Origin: Undaria pinnatifida
Lineage: Eukaryota > Sar > Phaeophyceae > Laminariales > Alariaceae
Assembly: GCA_012845835.1 (NCBI GenBank)
Contig: JABAKD010000012.1
Coordinates: forward strand, 2,575,570 to 2,639,569
DNA length: 64,000 nt
Reading direction: 5' to 3'
The translations under genes and the position numbers were made by a program. The notes under the pieces were generated by a model. The model did not search any database. It was given only the letters and a program-made list of their open reading frames with translations, and had not been told where the DNA came from. This document shows positions 32,632 through 44,319 of the stretch, piece by piece. The stretch's first letter is position 1; every line of letters starts with the position of its first letter.

Positions 32632-33472
32632 GTATCCCTCTCGCAGCTTGCAAAAATGAGTATCGGACAAACAAACATCTTAGTATCGAATTTACAACGA
32701 ATAACAACAACGAACGGCTGTTGTTACTGCAGATGAATTGAAATTGTGATTCTCGTCAACGTTGCTTCCTTCCTCGTACCGCTGGGTGTTTTGTGAGTGA
32801 TCGGCGTTTAAGCTTGCTATGCGACACGCATTGCCCCGGGTGACAACGACGACAATGACCCCAACTGAGACCACATCACAGAGAGCGCTAAGAATGTTCC
32901 AGAGAGCAAGCTCATACGTACATTAGGCCTTACAAAGGTATGCGGTGTAGTAGGTCTACGGTGGTGGTGGTGGTGGTGGTCGCGAGAAGAACTCATTCCC
33001 CACTTCTCCGGGAACAAATTGTTGCTGCACTCTTTCACGCCGCCTACTACACAACTGACTGGTGGAGGACTGCGGTTTTCCTGATCCAAAGGGACTGAAA
33101 GCGGTACAACAGCCGCAACAAAAGAAGCCCCAAGGTGCTCGCCATGATATGTTATCGCAAATACAATAATAGAGCCACCGAATCAAAATAACACATTAAA
33201 TTATTGATGCATGCATTTTAGCCTTTTAGATCGAACCACACAGGAGCTTGCAAGAGGAAAGATTGATTGCACCACAGGAACATGCAAGGAAACTTCAGGG
33301 AAGCGCAGCAGCCCACCCACCAGTCAATGCGTTTTGCCACGCGCCGAGTAAGAAGAAACACACACGCGCGCTCCAAAACCCCAAAAAACAAACGTACGTG
33401 TTTATGTTGCCCCTCGCAGCTTGCAAAGATGAGTATCGAACAAACTTCTTACTATCAAATTAACAGCTATTA

Positions 33473-33640
33473 TTAACAACAACAACAAACAACAACAAAA
33501 TCAAACAACAACAACAACTGTTTGTTACAACAATAACAACAACAACAACAACAACAACAACAACTGTTTGCTACAACAACAACAACAACAAACAACAACA
33601 AACAACAACAACAACAAACAACAACAACAACAACAACAAC

Positions 33641-33717
<77 letters not shown>

Positions 33718-33770
33718 CCAACACCAACAACAACAACAACAACAACAAACAAACAAACAACAGCTGAACT
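33473..33770. repeat. AAC microsatellite
   Basis: About 290 bp of AAC with occasional AAAC steps. Frames read poly-Gln, poly-Thr, poly-Asn, poly-Val, poly-Leu and poly-Cys. Artefactual. Confidence 0.97.
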
Positions 33771-33864
33771 GTGTGGAGTTGTGCTTTTCGTTGTTCTCTT
33801 CTTTTGTGTACCGGGTGCGGGGCGGGCGTATTTTAAGGGCGATCGGCGCGTTGATCCAGGGACA

Positions 33865-34115
33865 CTGATTCTACGATCTAGCCCCCCCCAAAACCAACGA
33901 TTTTTTTTAACGAACGTTTCACGACTGGTCGACACGAGGAAGGATGCTACTATCAAACTGTCTCCTTATTATGCTTTCTTGTTTGCAGAGGGCTATCGAG
34001 AGATGACTTCGGGGCGGCAAGGAGCAGCGTATCTCAGGAGATACGCCGGGGGCTGGTGTATCAAAACCGTCGATTTCGTTAAAGAAAAATTGGGGCGGGG
34101 TTACCGTAGAAGAAC
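33865..34115 (+). mobile_element. MITE-A copy 4
   Basis: CTGATTCTACGATCTAGCCC at the left and GGTTACCGTAGAAGAACGAC at the right, with the family core between (acgaacgtttcacgactgg, gatgacttcggggcggc). Confidence 0.78.
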
Positions 34116-34217
34116 GACTCTCTCATCATCATGCACTTGGAAAAAAAAAAAAAAAAAAATTAAAGCGTGTGACGATAGAGGTCGCACATTTAAAATATAT
34201 ATATATATATTTTTTTT

Positions 34218-34303
34218 CACTACAGTACTGGGAACCCTTTTTGGGGAAAAAAATACTTGAAGTTAGTACAGGGGGAGATTTTGGGGCTCTAAAAAGGGGA
34301 TTA
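34218..34303 (+). mobile_element. TTAA-MITE copy 2 (decayed)
   Basis: Matches 'actgggaaccctttttgggg' to 'ggggctctaaaaaggggatta' of the family. Both termini have lost the exact TTAA. Confidence 0.6.
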
Positions 34304-34754
34304 TAACCCAAATTCGTCTCGTCCACACAGCATCATTCTTGTTATTTTGTGCATTCATTTTGAAGATTTTTTGGTATCCATTAGGATATGATAGGGCGGC
34401 CATGATGCTCGCTCGTCGATTTTCATCAGGGTTTTGGGTTGTTAAAGCTACAGTAGTGTTTGTATTGATTGCGTGCTGTCCGCCCAATGCCTTCTGACAA
34501 GGACGTGGGCGGGTTCACCTCCTCTATCTAGGCAGGCATCGTTGTCGGGCGACGAACACATTACAAGGTAACATTCTCTGCCTGTATCCGCATAGATAGC
34601 TCCATGCGATGTCCAGCTCGAATTTCGGTTCCCCAATAGTTTGCCGTAGAGAGGCAGCCAAAAAAAAATGAATAAATAAATAACGACGGAAGCCGTTTCG
34701 TTTCGTTAACTTAATAACCCTATTACGCTATTTGCACGTACTCTGTCTCCAGTT
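34304..34754. other. No recognisable feature
   Basis: Unique sequence with no supported gene or repeat. Confidence 0.4.
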
Positions 34755-34960
34755 ATATTACCATCTTTCTTTTTTTTTTTTCATCCTCCGGCGGATGGGG
34801 AAAAATAAAGCTTTAGCTCACCACACTTCCACGCATTTTCATACGCGTCGTGTGTGTGTCGATTTAACTCAGTTGCTTTCGCAGCCCAACGCTAGCTGGC
34901 GCACCCTTCGGATCCCATTGTAGGTATAGCGTAAGCTGTCCCTATCAGTGGTCTTCGCTA
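34755..34960 (+). repeat. Dispersed repeat with 'cggatgggg' head, copy 1 (empty target site)
   Basis: T-run, then 'cggcggatggggaaaaa', 'ataaagcttt', 'cacacttccacg', 'gtgtgtgtcgatttaactca' and 'gctagctggcgcacccttcgg'. Other copies are at 51755-51900 and 54515-54950. This copy retains a single CTAGCT at 34892-34897 where the 54.7-kb copy contains a tRNA-LTR insertion. Confidence 0.75.
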
Positions 34961-35224
34961 CAACCCCGGCATTATTACCATTATTTTTATATCAACACGG
35001 TTTAGACCAACCTGTATGGATCATTCTTTTTTGCGGTGGCGCCCAGGGTCACTCGCGCGAGGCGAGAGAGTGAGATCCCCCTGTTATTTTTCGGACTTTT
35101 AACGAACGTTGTTCGTGCTTTTTGACATTTTTTGGGGGGATCTGAATATCCACAATGGAGTGGTTGGTCAAGCTGCGCCAAACAAAACCACCCAAAAAGG
35201 GCCTCTTCGCCAACGAGGGACGCG

Positions 35225-35530
35225 TGCTCGTACGACAGAGGTAATTTAAACGAAGGTATACCATGTTATTTGGCTAAAAAAAAAAAAAAATCTGAAATCG
35301 TCGGAAATACGTCATTTTTTTTTTTTTTGCCTGACTTTTTTCGTTGTACGCGGGCCCCTGACATAGCCCGTGGGATTTTCCATCTGCCGGCATATAGCTA
35401 GCGCAGTTTTATTTTCTCGAACAATCGTTTTTTTGGGAGAGGTCTTGAGCTCCCAAAATCGAGGAAGCTTGTTCGCAGAAAAGAAAAGCGGTGCACTCTC
35501 TATCCTAGCACGCGTCGCGGTACAGCTAAG
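35225..35530 (+). repeat. R300 dispersed repeat, copy 2
   Basis: Shares 'cgtacgacagaggtaa', 'cgttgtacg', 'gggattttc', 'ggtcttgagctcccaaaatcgagg' and 'ctctatcctagcacgcgtcg' with the other R300 copies. Non-coding. Confidence 0.6.
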
Positions 35531-35574
35531 TCACTCGTGTGTGAGTGGCTCAAACTCCCCCCTGGTGGTGAAAA

Positions 35575-35855
35575 AGAGCCCCCCCCCCCCCCACTACTGT
35601 CGTAGTCTTGGTCGTTCCCCCCTCCCCCCTACTGTCGTATCCTTGGTCATACCCCCCCCCCTATACCGTCGTAGTTTTGGTCGCCCCCCCCCCCCCCCTG
35701 TACTGTCGTAGTCTTGATCGTCCCCCCCCCCCCCCTATACCGTCGTAGTCTTGGTCGTTCCCCCCCCCCCTATACCGTCGTAGTCTTGGTTGTCCCCCCC
35801 CCCCTATACCGTCATAGTCTTGGTTGTCCCCCCCCCCCCCCTACTGTCGTAGCCA
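35575..35855 (+). repeat. Poly-C minisatellite (~35-bp unit, about 8 copies)
   Basis: Units of a variable C run followed by 'ctataccgtcgtagtcttggtcgt'-type sequence. Length differs mainly in the C tract. Frames through it are Pro-rich artefacts. Confidence 0.92.
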
Positions 35856-36074
35856 TGGTGGTTGCTATCGTACTTTACTTCGTGAGACCACATATACATA
35901 CATGATACGCGGTAGCGCGGTGCGCCTTTGTTGTTTTCTGGGGGGGGGGGCTTCTGGTATGAGAACCATTATTACATTACACAAAATCCAAAAATAAAAC
36001 AACAACAAGCTGTGTTTGAAAAGAATGACGAAAAAAAAAAAGTGCAACTGGAGCGATGAACGATCTTACTATTA

Positions 36075-36420
36075 ATAGTGGCCCCCACCAGAGTCAGAGA
36101 TGGTCAGGAGATGGCACTTTGACCCCTTGACCGAGCCTACACGGCAATTTACCAGCAATTTACCTTGACTGACGCCAAACTACTAGTTGTTAGGTTGGAA
36201 CGACCGGGGACGGCACTTTGACCCCTTGACCGACGGCAGTTATCCAATAGTTCACCTTGACTGACGCCAAACTACTAGGTTTTAGTGTGGAAACGGCCGG
36301 GGACGGCACTTTGACCCCTCGACCGAGGGTAATTTTCAAATATTTTATCTTGACTGACGGCAAACTACTAGTTTTTAGTGTGTGGAACGATCGGTTTGAC
36401 ACCCTTGACTGACCGCTGGA
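36075..36420 (+). repeat. Tandem ~90-bp repeat
   Basis: Four diverged units sharing 'ggcactttgaccccttgacc', 'ccttgactgacg' and 'caaactactagtttttagtgtgtggaac'. The words 'actagttttagtgt' and 'ttgacccnt' recur in the array at 39.5 kb, so the two arrays may have a common ancestor. Confidence 0.85.
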
Positions 36421-36779
36421 CGCTTTTCATTAACTGAACGTCTCCTGACATATTTGAAAGGCGTAGACCCCAAGAAATTACATGGCACCGAAAGACCAAA
36501 AAGTCATTCCGACGATCATGGCCTAAGAAGGACGTGTTTGTCGTTCATTCAGAAATACTGTGTGTTGTCTTCACACATTAAACCGTTGATTCTACCCAAT
36601 GACATCAGTACACCAAGCGTCCGCGCTGATTGCTGTGTTTTGCCGAAAACGCACGCTACTTCTGTCGTCGTGTCATAGCGCACGAGGTCGGTCGTGATGA
36701 TGCAAACTATCACGCGAGAATCAGGGCAAAAATGATTATAACTTAGCATTTATCATGTTTTTTGCCGTGTCCAACCAGT
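36421..36779. other. No recognisable feature
   Basis: Unique sequence. A 74-codon frame has no domain. Confidence 0.4.
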
Positions 36780-37091
36780 GTTTTTTTTTTTTTTTTTCGC
36801 ACACTTCTACTTTCCAGCTTCTGGACAAGCCGTGATCACAGGTGTCGTCCCTTCTCCCCCCCGGTTCTTGCCTTCATTTTTTTTCGCGCATAGGGTTCAG
36901 CAACTCCACTGCTCGTCGATTTTTCATCGAGTGTTGCTAACTCACGCTCTCGCGCTTTCCGCAAGTCAATTTGTGCACAAGAAAAAGTCCCAACGAATTT
37001 ATATACGCGTATGCACTCGGCGGGGCTCGAACTCACGAAACTGACCTATACCAGGCTCGAGGATAACCTGATACGCCACCGGGGCGACCGG
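36780..37091 (-). mobile_element. tRNA-derived SINE, copy 1
   Basis: Minus-strand SINE with a poly-A tail (T run at 36780-36797) and a tRNA-like head at the right end. The head has a box-A-like TGGCGTATCAGG and box-B-like GAGTTCGAGCCC. The body words 'gcggaaagcgcgagagcgtgag' and 'gttgctgaaccctatgcgcg' are shared with the copies at 50.3 and 57.1 kb. Confidence 0.8.
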
Positions 37092-39485
37092 CTACAGTGA
37101 TACACATCGTTGTGTTTTGTCAACCATTTCATTCATCGCAGTGACGCCATCAGGGCCCACTCCGACCGGTATTTCGCATGGGTTAGGGTCGGGGTTAGGC
37201 CTAGTTTCATGGTTGTGAAAAACACAATAATATAGGACACCCCGTGTCCAACAAGCAAAGTGAGCGTGCGCGGCGTGAGCTGCTTCAACACGGTCAAACC
37301 ACTACTACTCATTGTTCTCCCATACATACGTGCGCGCACAGTTTTTTTTTTTGCGAAGATATACGTCGGGCCAAATTGCGCGGAACCCGCTGTGCGGACG
37401 AATACGCTACCACTAACTACATGTGACAGGTTGCAACCGCACAACAAGTGAATGTTGAATGTTGAGGCTATAGACCGTGATGTTGCAGTTATATATTGTG
37501 ACGCCATCAAAGCTCCGCGCCAAGAGATGCACACACATACACATGTATGTATGTATCCTTTTTTTTATTTTTCAACAATCGCTTTTACTCTCCAGCTCAG
37601 TCCGTCAGATAGATGTTGTATACCGTCAGCGACCTTCTTCTGGGCAAATCGTGGCCACACACAGGTGGTGCGTCTTCTCCATTCTCCCCTCCCCACGACG
37701 TATTGCCAGTAAAAGTACCTTCGTTTTTTTCGCGCATGTATATTATAGGGTTCAGCATCCCTTTCCGATTTGAAAAGGTCGTCGATTTTCATCAGAGGGA
37801 CGTATGTATGTACCATTAAACTGATGATGCGGCAGTTCAGCGCGATAACCCTCCACTCACAGCGCGCGCCCCACACCACAAACCCAACCATTATTTTGTT
37901 GCACTGTGTACCTACATACAGCAGCATCATCACTAGCAGTAGACTCAACACAACCATGTTATTATTATGTCCTCGCATGAACATAACATGATAATATATA
38001 ATTGGTGCATATACGTCAAGCTGTTTATGTTGCTGTTCCCCCATTCATCCGCAGCTGGCTCTCTAGAGAGAGCGTGGCTTGTTAACATTTTTGTTAGAAC
38101 CACAGCTTTTTTTTTGTCAGTTAGTTGTTGTCCGTGACCACCCGGCACAATGTTTTTGGTACTATATATAGGCCTATATATTTATAGTTTTATCTGGTCT
38201 CGGACAGTTCCCTCAGTTCATGCTTCGAAGTATCATATCTTCTTGATCTCTCGATCCCTCAGTCAATCGAGCCGATTGAAAGAAAGGCGAAAAGAAAAGA
38301 TGAAACCAAACCAGCGAGCTATCTACGTTTTACGTCAACTTTCAACTTTATTATTAGATATACACATGTATATACCACCAGTCAGTAAGGATTACAAGCA
38401 TGTTTGTTTCGCTATCCGACGACAATGTGTGCAGCATATGTGAGAGCTTCAACTCACCGATCGCTCAAATAAAGCGTCCACCCCCACACGCACATCAAAG
38501 GAAGAGGCACAACGGATCAAACAAGCGAAACAGATAAAAGGGAACCCGCCTCCGTTGAGCATGCGCGAAGTCCAGCCTAGCGCGCAATTTAGATAAATAC
38601 CAACTTTGTTTTGTCGGGTCGTAGGAGTTGCGTAGGGAAACATATAATAAATAGAGTGTAGAAACCGTCGGACGTAAAAAATCGAAGGTAACAGCCCAAC
38701 CCACGAAAATCAGGGAAAAATCAGGTTTGAAATACGTTTTACATACATACTTATATATAGTGATTATTTTCGTTAGGGGACTGGGATTTGGTCAGGAGCT
38801 TTCTTCGCCTCGGCCTCAGTATTGGATTCTCGAAACTGGAATTTCTCGGTCAAATCGCTTCGTTCGAGCGCCGTCTTCGGAGGGCGGCTCCAACGCCCCT
38901 CGCCCTGCCTTATCCGTTCCGCACCTCGACGACGTCAACGCGGATGGAGGCTGAGCGAGACAACAAGCGAAATGTGCGAAAAAAAAATGTATTTGGGGCG
39001 GTATATACCCGAGCTATTCGTGGATTTTGGTATATATATATGCTGAGGGGATGATCTCAACACGGGTCAGCTTGGTTCCCGCGGTATGACGAAGGCATCC
39101 AGAAAAAGATGTAGATAATTGTATTAGCGTCGTCCCAGCAGGGCAAAAGGAAGAAGGTAGAAAAGAAGCAGCCACGCGGGCGCGTGCGCTCTCGTCGCAT
39201 AATCTCCCGATCTCCAGATTTCCAACCAATAAGCATCCAACTCCTCTCATGTGGAACTCCCCAACCATCCGTACTGTTCTCCGTTGAATATTTATGAATA
39301 TAATAGGAAATCCAAATATCCGCACACCGGAATCTGAACGCGTACACCATAGCATGTTTATATAAATGGATAAAACAAGGAAACCTACGCATGTACTCTC
39401 AACGTCCATTCTGTGCCTACCTCGGACTTGATAACATCAATCTTCTCTACCTTCTACTACAAAAAACTAATCTATCACAAAAGAT
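37092..39485. other. Mostly unannotated; partial SINE body at 37555-37800
   Basis: 37555-37800 resembles the SINE body in minus orientation (T run, 'cttttactctccagct', 'cacacaggtggtgcgtcttctcc', 'gtcgattttcatc') but lacks the tRNA head. The remaining sequence has only short open frames (longest about 160 codons, minus, 37565-38044) with no domain I recognise. Confidence 0.45.
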
Positions 39486-39489
39486 GTCG

Positions 39490-40045
39490 GTTGACGGTCT
39501 AGTTTTGACCCGTCAATGCGTCTTTGGACTTATCAAATTCTAGTTTTAGTGTGCGGAGTGAGTTCCTCGACGGCTGTCTTGAGTTTTAACCCGTCAAGGT
39601 GTCTTTGGACATATCATGCTAGTTTTAGTGTTTGGAGTTTCTTGACTTGACGGCTGTCCGTCAAGGGGCAAGAAGTTTTGACCCGTCAAGGCATCTTTGG
39701 ACTTAACATACTAGTTTTTGTGTTTGGGTTTCCTTGACTTGACGGCTGTCCGTCAAGGGAAAAACTGTTTGAACCGTAAATGCGTCTTTGGATTTATCAT
39801 ACTAGTTTTTTAGTGTTTGGACTTCCTTGACTTGACGGCTGTCCGTCAAGGGCCAAGAACGTTTGACCCGTCAAGGCGTCTTTGAACTTATCATGCTAGT
39901 TTTAGTGTTTGGGCTTCCTTGACTTGACGGCTGTCCGTCAAGGGGCAAGAAGTTTTGACCCGTCAATGCGTCTTTGGACTTATCATACTAGTCTCAGTGT
40001 GTGGATCGAGTTCCTCGACGGCTGTCCTTCAAGGGGTAAGAGTGC
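39490..40045 (+). repeat. Six-unit ~92-bp tandem array
   Basis: Units start near 39500, 39584, 39675, 39768, 39860 and 39952. Each carries 'ttttgacccgtcaaggcg', 'tctttggacttatcatacta', 'gttttagtgtttgg' and 'cttgacttgacggctgtccg'. Within a unit, 'gacggctgtccgtcaagg' is an imperfect hairpin. No ORF. Confidence 0.92.
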
Positions 40046-40189
40046 CCCGTCAACCCACATATTTGCTCTATCTTCTACCTCCTACTCAAACGCAAGCCGC
40101 GTCCAGGCTCCGTCCCTACGCCATGTGCGCGGGTCTATCACCCCCCCCCCAGCCCTGCTTACTCTCGCCTGCTCTTCTGGTGGAAAACC

Positions 40190-41270
40190 CTGGGGCGCGT
40201 GCTACGATAGAGGTATTGATGGCACTGTTTTTTTCCTGAAACATTTTCTGAATGACTGGGCTCTCCTTAAAAAACCAAAACCGTCGGAATTTCGTCCTTT
40301 TTCTTTTTTTTGCATGATAACGCCTGCGACACGGTACGGTAGAGGCGGCGATTTTTTTGGCAAAAAGATTTTTTTTTTTCCGAATTTCGGGACTCAGGAA
40401 CCTTAGCCTACAATTATCGGAATTTCGTCCATTTATATTTTTTTGCATGATAACCCCTGCTGCTACACGGTACGGTAGAGAGAGGGAGCATTTTTTGGCA
40501 AACAAAAACTCTCTCGATTGTTTCTGGACTCCGAAACCCTAAATCGTCGGAATTTCAATTCTTCTTCTTCTTTCTTTTAGCATGCACTGTGTTTTGTTGT
40601 GTACCTAGACTACATGGACCCGTTTTGTTGACGCAGAGGTCGTGCACCCCACTTTTTTTCTTTTCGAGGTTCCTCAATTTGAGAGCTTAAGACCTATTCT
40701 CCCCCCCAAAAAAACAGATTTGTAGGATACAAGTAAAACTGCTACTACCGTGGAGATGAAAAATCCCAGGATGGCCTAGGTGTACGCAACGAGAATTGTT
40801 TTTGTTTTCGACGATTGATTTTGAGGGTTAAGGAGCCCCCCCGTCATTCAGAAAACATTTTCGACAAATAAAAAAAAAACTTTATTGTAGCAGGAAGGTG
40901 TCTGTTTTTTCACCGAGTTGCCCTTTCTTTTTTCGGCCCTACACTATTAATCAATAACTTTTTCGGGTGATACGTGTACACTGTGTGGAACCTCCTCAAC
41001 TGACTACGAGCCTCAGCCGAAAAAAGGATGTTACCTTTTACCGCACCGTGCGTCTGAGACGCATGCTCTACGATATGAGGTGTTGCACCAACTTTTTTTC
41101 TGAAAGTTCCTCAATTTTGGGAGCTTAAGACATGTCTTTTTAAACCCAGAAATCTGATCTGGACAAAAATAAAACCGCTACCGGATATAAAACCCCCATG
41201 TTCTAGGGTACACCAAACGAAAACGCATGAAAAAAAGCGTCTTATATTGCGACAATTTTGGGTTCAGAAA
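40190..41270 (-). repeat. Cluster of R300 repeats in mixed orientation
   Basis: A plus-like fragment at 40195-40300, a pair of ~120-bp duplicates (40312-40420 and 40432-40545, sharing 'gcatgataacncctgc' and 'cacggtacggtagag'), and two minus-orientation R300 copies (about 40640-40890 and 41085-41270). The second keeps an unoccupied 'gggagcttaagacatgtc' site used below to interpret the TTAA-MITEs. Confidence 0.65.
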
Positions 41271-41960
41271 ATAGATAGCCAAAAAACGGTATACCTTAGT
41301 ATGGCGTATTTCCGACGATTTTGGGTTATGGAGCCCCCCGTCATTCAGAGGCCATTTCAGCCAAAAAATGGTATACCTTAATATGGCGTATTTCCGACGA
41401 TTGAGGGTTATGGAGCCCCCCCGTCATTCAGAAAACATTTCAGCCAAAAAAAGGTATGCCTTAACACCTCTATTTCCGACGATTGAGGGTTAAGGAGCCC
41501 CCTCGTCATTCAGAGACCACTTCAGCCAAAAAAGTGTATACTTTATAAACACCTCTATTTCCGACGATTGAGGGTTATGGAGCCCCCCCGTCATTCAGAG
41601 GCCATTTCAGCCAAAAAACGGTATACCTTTGTTAACATCTCTATTTCCGACGATTGAGGGTTAAGGAGCCCCCCCCCCGTCATTCAGAGACCATTTCAGC
41701 CAAAAAATGGTATACCTTAATATGGCGTATTTCCGACGATTGAGGGTTATGGAGCCCCCCCGTCATTCAGAGGCCATTTCAGCCAAAAAATGGTATACCT
41801 TAATATGGCGTATTTCCGACGATTTTGGGCCAACGAGGCCCCCATCCCCCCATCATTCAGAAACCATTTCAGCCAAAAAACGGTATACCTTGTAAACACC
41901 TCCATAACATTCCCGACGATTGAGGGTTGAGGAGCCCCGTCGTTCAGAAAAAGATAATAA
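41271..41960 (-). repeat. Eight-unit ~83-90-bp tandem array derived from R300
   Basis: Units start at about 41278, 41360, 41445, 41527, 41612, 41701, 41784 and 41874. Each has 'ccaaaaaacggtatacctt', 'atttccgacgattgagggtt' and 'ggagcccccccgtcattcag'. The unit equals one end of the dispersed R300 repeat, so the array arose by local amplification of a transposable fragment. Confidence 0.93.
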
Positions 41961-42670
41961 AAAATTGCTACCTCCATCGTACCACGCGTCCTGATATCAG
42001 TTGTAAGGCTAGGCCATCTGGGGTGGTTCATTGACTCATGCTACATACAGTAGATATGCAAACCGTTTTTTTCTTGGGCTCCTATTTTCAGGAGCTACAC
42101 CTGGTATATATTCCCCGCGCACACCACAAACCGATTTTGAGAAGTGAAACCCGATGGGCAAATCCGTGGCCTACTCGTACGTTTTCAAAAACGAAAAAAA
42201 AAAAAGGAATTCTCCGACGATTTTCTGGGTGAAGGTCGAGAAGCAGCGTTCTTTTTTTCAGAAACAAACGACACGACGAAAAAAAAAACTTTTTCAAGCT
42301 AAAAGAAGTGCTCTACCTCTCTGAATAGCATCGTGCAGCGACACTCGTCACATAATTGGTGTTGTTAAATAAGAAAAAAAATAAACTCAAGAGCGACAAG
42401 AAAAAAAAAAATGTTTTTTTTCCCCCGACGATTTCGGGTTTCTTAAGGAACCCCGTCATTCAGAAACCATTTTCGCCAAAAAAAAGTATACCTCTATCGT
42501 AGCGCACGCGTCATTTCTTCCTTAGGGTGTGCGACCGTTTCATTTCTTCCCTGTGAATCAGCTGTTTTTCGGATATATCTCTTGCAGCTCTGCCTCATGC
42601 AAAATAGCCCCCAGGACCAAAAAAAGGAAAATGGTGCACGTGGGTACCGTAGCACAGAATATGGATGATA
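41961..42670. other. No gene; R300 fragment at 42420-42515
   Basis: Includes one more R300 end ('cccccgacgatttcggg', 'ccccgtcattcagaaacca'). Short frames only. Confidence 0.45.
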
Positions 42671-42940
42671 CGGGGGGGGGAGGGGGGGGGGGAGGGGGGG
42701 GGGGGAGGGGGGGGGGAGGGGGGGGGAGGGGGGGGGAGGGGGGGGGGGGGGGGGGAGGGGGGGGGGGGAGGGGGGGAGGGGGGGGGGAGGGGGGGGGGGG
42801 GGGGAGGGGGGGGAGGGACGTACTAATTTGTTGCTTGCCTCTCGTGGTCATCTGACCATCGACCACGCATCCCGTTCGCGAGAACGGGGGAGGGGGGGGG
42901 GGGAGGGGGGGGGGAGGGGGGGGGGAGGGGGGGGAGGGAC
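42671..42940 (+). repeat. (GGGGGGA)n tracts
   Basis: Two tracts, 42671-42818 and 42889-42940, of G runs of 4 to 15 separated by single A. Strong G-quadruplex potential on the plus strand. Frames are Gly/Arg- or Pro-rich artefacts. They border LINE 3' fragments. Confidence 0.93.
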
Positions 42941-43365
42941 GTACTAATTTGTTGCTTGCCTCTCGTGGTCATCTGACCATCGACCACGCATCCCGTTCGC
43001 GAGACGGGGAGCGAGGGACGTACTAATTTGTTGCTTGCCTCTCGTGGTCATCTGACCATCGACCACGCATCCCGTTCGCGAGACGGGGAGCACCCCGTTC
43101 TTCATCCTAGTAGAGGCACCTCCAACGTTTGGGAACCTCATTCCGTTTCTTCCATCGTGCGCGTATGACTTTTTTGTTTCGTTTGACTTATCTCCTTCTT
43201 CTCTGTGGTCCGTCTGTGGCCACACCATCTTTCCTCCCAGGATAGCCATCGTTTTATCGCTACAACCTAATGTAATACCAAACTTCTCCATGTGGCACAG
43301 GGGGGGGGGGGGGGGGGGGGGGGAAGGGGGCGTCATGGACGGCGAGAGGGGCGAGGACACTGAAG
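42819..43365 (-). pseudogene. LINE 3' end fragment 1
   Basis: On the minus strand encodes a C-terminal tail of a non-LTR retrotransposon ORF2: EKFGITLGCSDKTMAILGG, WPQTDHREEGDKSNET, RFPNVGGASTRMKNGVLP, VDGQMTTRGKQQ. These match fragments 2 and 3. The terminal ~75 bp ('actaatttgttgcttgcctc' to 'gcgagacggggagcacc') is locally triplicated (42819, 42940, 43017) with G tracts between copies. Confidence 0.65.
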
Positions 43366-43685
43366 AGACGATAGAGGGCGTTCGAGTTATCAGATGATAT
43401 GGGGGGTGGGGTTATGAATGAACGATACGGGGAGTGGGGGGGGGGGGGGGGGGCATAGTTCGTTAATAATGAGGGTGCAAATGCGCGCTTAATTGAGGGG
43501 GGTGAGGTAACAAGTCATAGGTGATGAAAAGAGCCGATGGAAAAAGAAAACAAATCAGTTTTTTGGGTCAGGGCTAGGGCGTAGAGCTCGCCGACTGGGA
43601 TGCCTCGGAAAAGAGTGGTGCGCCTACTATGCCGCAGCTGATGATGAATGATGGGGAGGCGGGGGGTACGATAGCTCATAAACGA
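43366..43685. other. G-rich spacer
   Basis: Several poly-G runs (43436-43453, for example) and 'gatgatggggaggcggggggt' words. No feature beyond that. Confidence 0.5.
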
Positions 43686-44150
43686 TGAGGGGGGGGGGGG
43701 GGGGGGCGAGGAGGGTGTACTCAGTTCGTGCATGTGGCCGTAGCTCGTATGACCATAGACCCTCGCATCCCTACTGTGCCGGGACAGAGCACGTAGGGTT
43801 TTCACCAACCAGGCAGACTTTGCTTGCACCAACAAGCGCGAAGCGCCGTGAGGTGTTCGGCGAGTCGCATGAAGGGTGAACTGCATTATTCCAGGAACCG
43901 CTCGTAAGACGGACTTCAGCACCTTGTGACTACTTTTTTGCTTATGGATGACAGCGCCAATGAGTTATACTTTGTTTTCTGGTGTGGCCACTCCAGAGAC
44001 AGCAACGGGTATTACCATGTAACTGTCTCGTGGGTGCCTTATCATGTTCACACTACGTGATGTGATCATTCCCCTTGTGCGGGGCTGGGGTTCTCCACCC
44101 CGGACAACATGATCTAACTCGACAAGGACCATCATATGGTGACCGCCGAT
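43686..44150 (-). repeat. 450-bp repeat, copy 1
   Basis: Begins after a G tract with 'tactcagttcgtgcatgtgg', then 'gaccatagaccctcgcatcc', 'gggttttcacc', 'ggcagac.ttgcttgcacca', 'gcgaagcgccgtgaggtgtt', 'ggtgtggccactccagagac', 'cgtgatgtgatcattcccct'. Its left 75 bp is alignable with the LINE 3' end, so it may be a LINE-mobilised non-autonomous element transcribed on the minus strand. Confidence 0.7.
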
Positions 44151-44319
44151 AAACAAAACAAAACAAAAGGTACCCTGGTTGTCTAGCTCACGTAGTGATT
44201 GGCATGTTTACAATATCGTTGTTGCCAACCAACGCCAATCCCAATATACATATAATGTTTTACAGCGTCGGCGCCAACCGAGGCCAACTATTACGTAGAG
44301 AGGGGGAAGAAGCTCATAA

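Larger units (their letters stand above)
30740..33480 (+). repeat. Triplicated ~0.8-kb tandem unit
   Basis: Three diverged units: 30740-31535, 31536-32172 plus 32632-32780, and 32781-33480. Each begins 'gtgagtgatcggcgtttaag', then carries 'gcaattaagaccaca', 'aaggtatgcggtacaataggtctac', a GGT-rich run, 'actgactg', 'gattgcggttttcat', 'aaacttcagggaagcacag' and 'cgcagcttgcaaagatgag'. The second unit is split by a TTAA-MITE and TRIM T3. A trace of a fourth unit is seen at 33770-33860. No coding capacity recognised. Confidence 0.85.
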
